NCBI RefSeq assembly: GCF_014748335.1
Contig: NZ_JAAVIY010000010.1
Location: 1-64,000, forward strand
DNA: 64,000 bases
Reading direction: 5' to 3'
From: Flavobacterium selenitireducens
GTDB lineage: Bacteria; Bacteroidota; Bacteroidia; Flavobacteriales; Flavobacteriaceae
Shown: positions 56,301 to 62,288 of the stretch, piece after piece
How positions within the stretch are numbered: position 1 is the stretch's first letter
Layout of the letters: the number at the start of each line of letters is the position of its first letter
Notes under the pieces: model-generated
The model's input: the letters and a program-made list of their open reading frames with translations, nothing else
Database searches by the model: none
What the model was told of the DNA's origin: nothing
Program-made: the position numbers and the translations under genes

Positions 56301-56743
56301 TATTCTAGCAAAAGAAACTTAGCTTCAATGTACCAAATAGAATAGCCAAATTCGCCCAAAATATTTTCTAAAGTCTTTTCAGCACTCTCATAATCGCCAA
56401 GTAGAAAAAACTTCTCAAATTCAATTTTAAAAATTAAGAAAAGACTTATCTGCTTTGAAAATTTTCTAATAGATAAAAAAGTCCATTTGAATTCATTTTC
56501 GAGACTTATAGGTTTAAACAACATTTCACCTTTACCAAGTACATCTAACGTTTTGGGAAACGCATTTCCGTAAATTGAAAAATTTGTGGGACTAATAAAC
56601 TTCGATAACGAATCTGTCACATCGGACAGATTGTCAAAATCTAAAAGGTTTTTAAGTGTGTTTAAACTACTAGGACGTTTTCGTGAAGACATAACACGAC
56701 CTAGCGAACTATGATATATGTTCTGTTTTGTTTTTTTATCCAT
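53309..56743 (-). CDS. dtcA: Detocs sensor kinase DtcA: TPR-like helical sensor with histidine kinase
   Basis: 1144 residues without membrane segments. Residues ~100-640 are helical repeats of TPR type (FLLGDYESAEKTLENILGEF, LQIIDLYYTGLYDEAIEEIR, AKIYFKQGNYEKSTMLWEDV, LFESLVNLENYNSAIKLYVNN). Around residue 670-780 is a middle domain. His789 in 'YLSTRIRHGVLLGEL' is the likely phospho-acceptor. A divergent HATPase domain follows, with N box 'LFRILLDNMFKYGYS' (Asn1036) and G box 'SEGKSGISKAIKIV' (Gly1099). This is the layout of DtcA, the phage sensor of Detocs. It is the first of the three overlapping genes; a serine recombinase gene ends 45 bp upstream. Confidence 0.85.
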   Translation of the reverse strand: MDKKTKQNIYHSSLGRVMSSRKRPSSLNTLKNLLDFDNLSDVTDSLSKFISPTNFSIYGNAFPKTLDVLGKGEMLFKPISLENEFKWTFLSIRKFSKQISLFLIFKIEFEKFFLLGDYESAEKTLENILGEFGYSIWYIEAKFLLLEYQDKSEEQKEFLSKINEVNKNFFVSTLAHFLSFRTERNLSAYKYDYDIKSLFSRNKKEDEREIRQYYLFRLNYFENYQISDFSMLLVFENCNSLIDRYLFARDILKILSLKKENFNFAFLKSKYLFKKTSDRNLIPILCTNEIPKLSDRQNYFDNKYLQIIDLYYTGLYDEAIEEIRLFIKIDPSNFDLLILYVRCHINLKMAITPITDIPSLLNQITTKIFQLMNKGENRSEVIYNLYQINKNTLSFDIGPSLNYFLKKEQGLDADISLKLLSLNKFDPYFSKYFKDKQAGQNYLNSGLQIYNNSISISYWQDYLTENITTNKNLSPEFSFINKAKIYFKQGNYEKSTMLWEDVIKQTEDNIPILQTALKYLFESLVNLENYNSAIKLYVNNFKENENSIVKIDSKKLIDILRRKRYTDVRRTIDLPIFISLCSQDDLEKSFIIEQFCKIYDKTLPSNLFEHEIDSDRKKIEYFYFDVCSSEVLKHSIYLNNTIDRLNERLKIINYLKEIFSENEKKYQEELNLISNELIVYEGTLKLEESKIYANDQAIITRELKDIDGLYNRYKTIYNLSLQDKKILLISENSFALVKFNGMEDYDTSEVKYSESALVDVFSELFDSILDKYLFSNFGIVAYLSTRIRHGVLLGELRPELEKQNLILNRIGETDKYEENSSWNSQYFNLNDKKKSDLHSVLTNFSFKIDTLIEDIIKTKIQIKKDGKNENGLFNYEFDKLELSAYIAELSIDVDSRQFCQNVIDLIWQRTDANLAVIREYIDNDIKNKFAEELNALDLRLRSILSNEDLPKIFTNLADSSTVIENKIKKISSWFRRSGSTIDDFNIQKIFDIVWNNTQKCYPKMNVGCKVNYDSNPTIKSCYYIHFTDLFRILLDNMFKYGYSIDDIKNFEFSSYEEDKYLKFKFINAIEFPITDLPFKTKNGQAVVDTAKLISEGKSGISKAIKIVKYDLDNESNMIQVKSPDHENVFEVIVSVEVQNLLQDE

Positions 56744-56788
56744 GAAATGAAAATAGATCGTAAAAATATCAAAAAATTGTTATTTTTT

Positions 56789-57424
56789 TTACAATCCTTC
56801 ACCTTTTGATAGCATTTTTTTGATCTTTTGGACTGTACCACTGCTTTTATCAGTCAATTTCATTGTCTTTCTAACGGACATACCTTGCTTCAATAATTTG
56901 ACTACATCTTTGTGTTCGCTTAATAACGTTTGGGGACTTTTCCTAAATCCGTCTTTACGACCAACTTTCCCACCATTCTTACGAAAGCTATCATACCCCG
57001 ACTTAATACGTTGACGAATTTGTGTTTTTTCCATTTCGCTAACTGAGGTAAGTATTTGGATAAGGAACTGGGACATCGGATTTATTTCACATTTATCATT
57101 AAACGTTTCTATATTGTGATTTTTAATGTAAAGGGAAATATAATTCTCATTAAGCAGTTGAATTGTTTTAAGAACTTCAATAGTATTTCTTCCAAGTCTG
57201 CTTAATTCCCAACAAAGAATTTTGTCAATTTTATTCGACTTGATAAAGTCTATCATTTTCATTAGTTGAGGTCGTTCCTCATTGGTCTTTCCACCTGAAA
57301 TCTTTTCTTCAAAGATTTTCACGACTTCATAATTTCTAGTTTGGGAAAATTCCAATAATTCTTCTGTTTGTCTTTTGTAATCCTGACTGTTCGTCGAAAC
57401 CCTGGCGTATATCACTACTTTCAT
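56789..57424 (-). CDS. Serine recombinase (resolvase/invertase family)
   Basis: 211 residues from the ATG at 57424 (MKVVIYARVSTNSQDYKRQ). Catalytic Ser10 in 'YARVSTNSQD'; 'ILCWELSRLGRNTIEVL' and 'MEKTQIRQRIKSGYDSFRKNGGKVGRKDG' give the rest of the resolvase core and the start of the DNA-binding arm. The C-terminus carries a helix-turn-helix (LLKQGMSVRKTMKLTDKSSGTVQKI). It is of the small invertase/resolvase size, so it may act on DNA within the island rather than insert it. It lies upstream of dtcA on the same strand. Confidence 0.92.
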   Translation of the reverse strand: MKVVIYARVSTNSQDYKRQTEELLEFSQTRNYEVVKIFEEKISGGKTNEERPQLMKMIDFIKSNKIDKILCWELSRLGRNTIEVLKTIQLLNENYISLYIKNHNIETFNDKCEINPMSQFLIQILTSVSEMEKTQIRQRIKSGYDSFRKNGGKVGRKDGFRKSPQTLLSEHKDVVKLLKQGMSVRKTMKLTDKSSGTVQKIKKMLSKGEGL

Positions 57425-57426
57425 TT

Positions 57427-57506
57427 TGTATCGTTTTAATATTTTATATTTCAAAGATACAGTTATTGTATCAAATAACCTTCGTATTTAAAATTAAAAT
57501 GATACG
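57427..57506. promoter_or_regulatory. Candidate recombination/operator site upstream of the serine recombinase
   Basis: Four GATAC-type half sites: TGTATC (57427-57432), GATACA (57456-57461), TGTATC (57467-57472) and GATACG (57501-57506). The middle two form a 6-bp inverted repeat with a 5-nt gap. Placement right before the recombinase suggests a res-like site or autoregulatory operator. Confidence 0.45.
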
Positions 57507-57530
57507 CTTTGGGTAATGGTACGTTTATAA

Positions 57531-57558
57531 TAAAAAAGAGCAACTTTAAGTTGCTCTT
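57531..57558 (-). terminator. Terminator after the island lipoprotein gene
   Basis: Perfect palindrome AAGAGCAACTT / AAGTTGCTCTT (57536-57558) with the A-run on the left, i.e. T-tract on minus. It separates the lipoprotein gene from the recombinase-Detocs unit. Confidence 0.8.
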
Positions 57559-57617
57559 GATAATTGAGTCATACGGTATTCAATTGTTATGTAATCAAAT
57601 TTGATTAGGTCCTATTT

Positions 57618-58352
57618 CTATTTAGCTTCCCAATAATTGAAAGGAGGCAATTCATCTTTCATACATTTTAGGGATTTAATAAATTCGTCTGCTGACATAT
57701 CATTTTTTACCCATTCCATTTCGTTGTTCGCACCTTTCATCAATTCAGGATTTCCTAAACATTTTATTTTTCCTTTGGAACTGTGACCGCCAAGTGTGTC
57801 TTGCTCTGACCACCAATTTAATGGTTCTCCCTTTTCGTAATATCTTGAAACAGAAATTCGATTTGTTCCGAAATCATTTGTCGCTCCAATTGCCCATTTA
57901 TCAAACACATTCCCGTTTTTATAGTCTTCATAGTCGGAAATGTATCTGTACTTATCGCCAGATACGAGTAACGACAAACCAATTGTAAATCCTTTACTTT
58001 TCTGCAACTGACTATATTCCATGTCATTCGTCACGATGTAGATTTTATCGATTACATTTTCTTTCTTCACTTCTCGGACTACCCAGCCATTTTTAATTTC
58101 CAATTTCCTGATGATTGTGTCATTCTGGTCTTTTTCAGTACAATTACCAGTATAAAGATTGCCGTCTTTTTTTACATTCTTCCAGACTTCTACTTCGTCA
58201 CCGTTTTCGTTAATCTGTCTTAATTGAAGCTCTGCACAGTTACAATCGCTTTCATTTAGAAATTCTGATGTACTTTCATTATTTTCCTTCTTACCGTTAC
58301 AGGATAATAGCAATCCTGTGAAGCATAAAATTGCTGTAGTTCTTAAATTCAT
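57618..58352 (-). CDS. Island lipoprotein of unknown function
   Basis: 244 residues from the ATG at 58352. Lipoprotein signal 'TTAILCFTGLLLSCNGKKE'. Beta-rich body with 'DGNLYTGNCTEKDQNDTIIRKLEIKNG', reminiscent of MORN-like antitoxin or surface lipoproteins, but no family can be fixed. Divergent from the XRE regulator gene across palindromic operators, so probably controlled by it. Codon use is AT-rich like the island. Confidence 0.7.
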   Translation of the reverse strand: MNLRTTAILCFTGLLLSCNGKKENNESTSEFLNESDCNCAELQLRQINENGDEVEVWKNVKKDGNLYTGNCTEKDQNDTIIRKLEIKNGWVVREVKKENVIDKIYIVTNDMEYSQLQKSKGFTIGLSLLVSGDKYRYISDYEDYKNGNVFDKWAIGATNDFGTNRISVSRYYEKGEPLNWWSEQDTLGGHSSKGKIKCLGNPELMKGANNEMEWVKNDMSADEFIKSLKCMKDELPPFNYWEAK

Positions 58353-58418
58353 GTTTGTCGCTTTTTTTTGAGTTGTTAATTGAATATTTAAAATTTTAAC
58401 AAACATACACATAAAACT

Positions 58419-58484
58419 TTATCTAATCATACATGATTAGATAAATCATTGATGATTAGCGGAATTTTACAGACTAAATTTAGT
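58419..58484. promoter_or_regulatory. Palindromic operators between the lipoprotein and XRE genes
   Basis: Perfect 12-bp inverted repeat TTATCTAATCAT (58419-58430), AC, ATGATTAGATAA (58433-58444); a partial second copy ATCAT-TG-ATGAT right after (58445-58456); and ACTAAATTTAGT (58473-58484). They lie in the divergent promoter region and are likely bound by the XRE protein. Confidence 0.6.
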
Positions 58485-58494
58485 TTGTAACGCA

Positions 58495-58728
58495 TTGATA
58501 TACACAAAGGACAAAGAATACTTAATCGAATTTGGCAAGAATTTAAAAAGACTAAGGGAGCAAAAAGGATTTTCACAGGAAGAACTCGCTAATCTCGCTG
58601 AGGTGTCATTGCCTCAGATTACTAGAATAGAGCGGGGAGTAATCAATCCGACAATTTGTACGATTAAATCTTTAGCTGAAGGGTTAGGTGTGGAAATGTC
58701 TTTGATGTTTGTATTTGAAACTAAGTAG
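58495..58728 (+). CDS. XRE-family helix-turn-helix regulator
   Basis: 77 residues, one HTH_3 domain: 'FGKNLKRLREQKGFSQEELANLAEVSLPQITRIERGVINPTICTIKSLAEGLGVEM' (positions ~13-68; the key elements are RLREQKG, SQEEL and QITRIERG). The start appears to be TTG at 58495, as no ATG precedes the domain. It probably binds the palindromes just upstream and represses the divergent lipoprotein gene and itself. Confidence 0.88.
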   Translation: MIYTKDKEYLIEFGKNLKRLREQKGFSQEELANLAEVSLPQITRIERGVINPTICTIKSLAEGLGVEMSLMFVFETK

Positions 58729-59064
58729 TCTTCAATTTTACGATCAGATCTATTAAGACGATGGTGGGTACTGAGGAGATTGAGGGGAAACTTAGATACA
58801 AGAATCCCAACAAGGGTCGCCCCAAGTTGGTTAGCCAAGTATCCACCTCGTATGTCTGATACAGCATATCGGGTATAACTTAACGTACTATCGTCTTTGA
58901 TGTACGTTTGGGAAAGCTACTGTCAATGCTCTAAGACACACCGTTATACTTACCACTTCTTTCCTTCTACTATGGTTGCACTTTGTATAAATCCCCTGGT
59001 AGTGCGTTACGATATAGAACCCAACGTATAGTTACCCGCCATTCTATAAAGGTTCGTTTTTTTT
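58729..59064. other. Gene-poor stretch of the island
   Basis: 336 bp. Only a 32-codon frame from the ATG at 58761 to 58859 (contains KNPNKGRPKLVS) is notable; its look recalls the basic start of mobilisation proteins and it may be a remnant, but this is weak. No repeat or RNA gene recognised. Confidence 0.4.
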
Positions 59065-59217
59065 TTAATTCAGTTGTTCGATTTTTATCTTTAATCCGTC
59101 AATTTCTATTTTATATCTCAATTTCTGCTTTTTCTTGTAATCCGTTTCAACCGTTAATTTTGCCTTGTTCTTGTTTATATTTTCGGTCAATTTCCTGATA
59201 ATATTATAGTCGATCAT
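59065..59217 (-). CDS. 50-residue charged small protein
   Basis: Starts with ATG at 59217, immediately after the stop of the preceding gene (TAA-ATG junction), and reads MIDYNIIRKLTENINKNKAK to a stop at 59065. It is lysine-rich, helical and coiled-coil-like. Last of three tightly packed small genes at the right end of the island. Function unknown. Confidence 0.55.
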   Translation of the reverse strand: MIDYNIIRKLTENINKNKAKLTVETDYKKKQKLRYKIEIDGLKIKIEQLN

Positions 59218-59424
59218 TTAACCTTGGTTTATTTTTTCGATGACGATTTGTTCCATTAAAATGAACAATGTCATTTCGGGATAGAGAAAGAAGTTTTTAT
59301 ACCGTGTGATTTCAACATTATGCTTTTTTAATTCCCGTTGTAACTTCGCTTTTGGGGCATTTAAGATTTTACGCATTGTTTCGACATCGTAAAGTATCTT
59401 ATCGTCTTTTAAAAACTGCATCAT
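59218..59424 (-). CDS. 68-residue possible excisionase-like DNA-binding protein
   Basis: Start chosen at 59424 (MMQFLKDDKILYDVETMRKI); longer frames up to 59556 overlap the upstream gene deeply. 'YDVETMRKILNAPKAKLQREL' followed by 'RYKNFFLYPEM' reads like a helix-turn-helix plus wing, as in excisionases, though this is not certain. Overlaps the upstream gene by 26 bp. Its position near attR would suit a recombination-directionality factor. Confidence 0.5.
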   Translation of the reverse strand: MMQFLKDDKILYDVETMRKILNAPKAKLQRELKKHNVEITRYKNFFLYPEMTLFILMEQIVIEKINQG

Positions 59425-59623
59425 ATTTCTTGTCCTCAAATTTTTTATACAGATTCTTGTATTCAGCGATGAGGTCTTCAATCGGTTCATCATCATCTTC
59501 ATTTGTTTCTTTATTCTTATTGTTTGCCTTGTCTTCTGGGAGATCAGTTTTTTCATCTTTCTTATTGTATTTCTCCACCAAAAAATTAATGAAGTTGGTA
59601 TGTAAGTATCTCTTTTTTTTCAT
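59399..59623 (-). CDS. 74-residue acidic/basic small protein
   Basis: Starts MKKKRYLHTNFINFLVEKYN and continues with a highly charged linker (DKANNKNKETNEDDDEP) and a helix (IEDLIAEYKNLYKKFEDKKY). First of the three packed small genes. I recognise no family. Coding is supported by the overlapping arrangement with the next gene. Confidence 0.55.
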   Translation of the reverse strand: MKKKRYLHTNFINFLVEKYNKKDEKTDLPEDKANNKNKETNEDDDEPIEDLIAEYKNLYKKFEDKKYDAVFKRR

Positions 59624-59827
59624 TTTGCAATTCTTTTTTTAGATCGATTCAGATCAATCTTTAATTATATATTTTAAATCATTTTCGACTTTTTTAAAAT
59701 TGGGGATTTTTTATAGTACGAATGACGCTTATGTATATACAACTATTTACAAATCACGACATAATTCTTCTCGTTAAAAGCACTTGATTATGTTAAAGAA
59801 AACACAGATTTCTTACCTTATTTTTAC

Positions 59828-59835
59828 TAACTTTG
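59828..59835 (+). promoter_or_regulatory. Outward-facing -7 box TAACTTTG
   Basis: Exact TAnnTTTG match inside the island, pointing at guaA with about 115 bp to its ATG. It could supply guaA transcription now that the native upstream region is at the other end. Confidence 0.5.
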
Positions 59836-59864
59836 CGCTTTCTTTTTCAAATAGTGCAAATTAA

Positions 59865-59889
59865 TTGTTCCCACTTTTGTTCCCACTTT
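59865..59889. promoter_or_regulatory. Tandem candidate arm-type sites, right end
   Basis: TTGTTCCCACTTT occurs twice with a 12-bp period (59865-59877 and 59877-59889), 51 bp inside attR. Shares CCCACTTT with the left-end sites at 45433. Confidence 0.6.
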
Positions 59890-59939
59890 CTGGAATTGAT
59901 AACGCAACTAACTAAACAACAACATATTACAATTAAATT

Positions 59940-59961
59940 GTATTTTTGCGCATGCAACACA
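59940..59961 (+). other. attR: right 22-bp core repeat of the island
   Basis: Identical to 45307-45328. Includes the -7 box TATTTTTG (59941-59948) and the guaA ATG (59952-59954), so integration regenerates the start codon and first codons of guaA. Confidence 0.9.
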
Positions 59962-61481
59962 ACGTACTTATCCTTGATTTCGGATCGCAATACACACAGC
60001 TTATTGCGCGCCGCGTTCGCGAACTCAACATCTTTTGCGAAATTTTTCCTTACAACCATTTTCCTGACGATTTGTCGAGCTATAAAGCGGTCATCCTTTC
60101 CGGGAGCCCGTTTTCTACGCGTGCCGACGATGCGCCCCATCCTGATCTTTCCCAGATCCGGGGAAAAATGCCATTGCTTGCCGTTTGTTACGGAGCCCAG
60201 TATCTGGCGCATTTCGACGGAGGGGAAGTCGGGGCCTCGAGTACACGCGAATATGGTCGCGCGAATTTGTCTTACATAAAAGAGGGAGAGGATTTCTTTA
60301 GCGATGTTTCGGAGAATTCCCAGGTCTGGATGTCGCATTCGGATACCATCAAGAAATTGCCTACAGGCGGAATCAAGCTTGCAAGCACTCACGATGTCGA
60401 AAATGCCGCCTATAAAATCGAAGGCGAAACGACCTATGCGATCCAGTTCCATCCTGAAGTTTACCATTCTACGGACGGCAAGAAAATGCTCGAGAATTTT
60501 CTCGTGAAGATTGCAAAAGTTCCGCAAAATTTCACGCCAAACGCATTCGTGGAGGAGATCGTGGCCGAACTCAAAGCAAAAATCGGAGACGACAAGGTTG
60601 TCTTGGGATTGTCCGGAGGCGTCGACTCTACGGTTGCCGCGGTCCTGCTGAACAAAGCTATCGGCAAAAACCTCTACTGTATTTTTGTCAACAACGGATT
60701 GCTGCGCAAGAACGAATTCGACAATGTACTGCACCAATATAAAGATATGGGTTTGAACGTCAAAGGTGTCAACGCCGAAGACCGCTTTCTTTCCCAACTC
60801 GAAGGTATTTCGGATCCGGAGACCAAGCGCAAGACCATCGGTCGCGTTTTTATTGAGGTTTTCGACGATGAGGCGCACCAACTGACCGATGTGAAATGGC
60901 TGGCGCAGGGCACGATTTACCCGGACGTCATCGAATCGGTTTCGGTGAAAGGCCCGTCGGCGACGATCAAATCGCATCACAACGTTGGCGGCCTGCCTGA
61001 TTTTATGAAACTGAGCGTCGTGGAGCCTTTGCGCATGTTGTTCAAGGACGAAGTAAGACGCGTCGGAAAATCGCTCGGGATCGATCCTGAGCTTTTGGGG
61101 CGTCATCCGTTCCCTGGTCCGGGCTTGTCTATCAGGATTTTGGGCGATATCACGAAGGAAAAAGTTCGTATCTTGCAAGAGGTCGATGCGGTTTTCATCG
61201 ACGGTTTGAAATCGTGGGGATTGTACGACAAAGTCTGGCAGGCCGGAGCCATATTGCTCCCGGTGAACAGCGTTGGCGTGATGGGAGACGAACGCACTTA
61301 CGAAAAAGTGGTCGCCCTGCGCGCCGTCGAATCGACAGATGGCATGACGGCCGATTGGGTGCATTTGCCATACGACTTCCTGATGAAGGTCTCGAACGAC
61401 ATCATCAACAAGGTCAAAGGCGTGAACCGCGTAGTATACGACATCAGTTCCAAGCCGCCGGCCACGATAGAATGGGAATAA
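59952..61481 (+). CDS. guaA: GMP synthase (glutamine-hydrolysing)
   Basis: 509 residues from the ATG at 59952 ([20 protein letters not shown]), the normal N-terminus of Bacteroidota GuaA. Class I glutamine amidotransferase domain with Cys79 in '[14 protein letters not shown]' and 'FHPEVYHS'; ATP-pyrophosphatase domain with P-loop '[13 protein letters not shown]'; C-terminal dimerisation domain with '[16 protein letters not shown]' and '[15 protein letters not shown]'. Converts XMP to GMP with glutamine and ATP. The -7 box of the att core ends only 3 bp before the ATG, so transcription from it would give a leaderless mRNA. The upstream DNA is island-derived. Codon use returns to the chromosomal type. 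Confidence 0.97.
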   Translation: MQHNVLILDFGSQYTQLIARRVRELNIFCEIFPYNHFPDDLSSYKAVILSGSPFSTRADDAPHPDLSQIRGKMPLLAVCYGAQYLAHFDGGEVGASSTREYGRANLSYIKEGEDFFSDVSENSQVWMSHSDTIKKLPTGGIKLASTHDVENAAYKIEGETTYAIQFHPEVYHSTDGKKMLENFLVKIAKVPQNFTPNAFVEEIVAELKAKIGDDKVVLGLSGGVDSTVAAVLLNKAIGKNLYCIFVNNGLLRKNEFDNVLHQYKDMGLNVKGVNAEDRFLSQLEGISDPETKRKTIGRVFIEVFDDEAHQLTDVKWLAQGTIYPDVIESVSVKGPSATIKSHHNVGGLPDFMKLSVVEPLRMLFKDEVRRVGKSLGIDPELLGRHPFPGPGLSIRILGDITKEKVRILQEVDAVFIDGLKSWGLYDKVWQAGAILLPVNSVGVMGDERTYEKVVALRAVESTDGMTADWVHLPYDFLMKVSNDIINKVKGVNRVVYDISSKPPATIEWE

Positions 61482-61496
61482 CCTAAACCCGCTTAT

Positions 61497-62246
61497 ATGA
61501 GAAAAGCAATTCTGATTGTACTACTAATGATCGCCCCGAATCTTTTCTCTCAAGACAACCAAGGACAGGAAGTCCGGATCGTCAGCCATCAGGTCATGAT
61601 GGGCGAGACGGTCAGGATGCTGTCCAAAAAATACCTTGTTCCACCCTCTGAGATCTACCGGCTCAACAAATTCGCAGTCGACGGGATAACGAAGGGCATG
61701 GTGCTCAAAATCCCGGTTCCTATACGTGAAGAGCCTGTCGCTCCCTCTCAGCCCCTCGTCATGGAAACCGGTCGAGAGGTGCAGCCTGAAGCGGCTGTTT
61801 CGCCTGAGAGGAATCCGGAAACCGCGGCAGATAACGCGTCGGCTCCTTTTTTGGACTCGACGATGATGACGCACAGGGTCGTTTCGGGCGAGACGCTTTC
61901 GGGGCTTGCGAACCAATACGGCGTGAGCATCGATGCGATTAAAGAAGCGAATCCGAAAGTTGCCAAACGTGGGCTTAGGGCAGACGAGAACGTGAAAATC
62001 CCGACCTCAGGAGGCGTTGTGCCGCCAAATGAAAATGCAGCGTTTTCGCAATCGAAGGAAACTTCGGATGCAGGCGTTGCCGCTACTTCGGGCGAAACGG
62101 TCAGCCACGAGGTGCAGCCTGGTGAAACGCTTATCGGCCTGGCCAGAAAATATAATGTAACCGTAGACGTTATCAAACGTCAGAATCCTCGCGTGGCCAA
62201 AAAAGGGTTGCAGGCGGGACAAGTTTTAAAAATCACGGCAGAGTAA
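61497..62246 (+). CDS. LysM-domain cell-wall-binding protein
   Basis: 249 residues. Signal peptide (AILIVLLMIAPNLFSQ). Three LysM domains: about residues 25-75 (HQVMMGETVRMLSKKYLVPPSEIYRLN), 122-165 (HRVVSGETLSGLANQYGVSIDAIKEANPK) and 200-245 (HEVQPGETLIGLARKYNVTVDVIKRQNPR). Binds peptidoglycan. It follows guaA by 15 bp and precedes another LysM gene by 42 bp, so guaA-LysM-LysM may be one transcript. Confidence 0.9.
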   Translation: MRKAILIVLLMIAPNLFSQDNQGQEVRIVSHQVMMGETVRMLSKKYLVPPSEIYRLNKFAVDGITKGMVLKIPVPIREEPVAPSQPLVMETGREVQPEAAVSPERNPETAADNASAPFLDSTMMTHRVVSGETLSGLANQYGVSIDAIKEANPKVAKRGLRADENVKIPTSGGVVPPNENAAFSQSKETSDAGVAATSGETVSHEVQPGETLIGLARKYNVTVDVIKRQNPRVAKKGLQAGQVLKITAE

Positions 62247-62288
62247 TTGATAAGCCGTACCTTTGGGAAACCTATTAACGCAACACAC

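Larger units (their letters stand above)
59624..59951. other. Right end of the island and new guaA upstream region
   Basis: 328 bp. It holds an AT-rich stretch, a promoter-like box at 59828, tandem arm-type sites at 59865 and the start of attR at 59940. No gene seen. Confidence 0.6.

Noticed and set aside
58614-58838. Antisense frame over the XRE gene
   Set aside because: Overlaps a well-supported HTH gene and has no recognisable features.
58983-59198. 71-residue plus-strand frame right of the XRE gene
   Set aside because: Overlaps the better-supported 50-residue minus-strand gene and has no protein-like pattern.
59847-61364. Long 505-residue antisense frame over guaA
   Set aside because: Composition is arginine/histidine-rich and without domain character; it mirrors the codon bias of guaA on the other strand.
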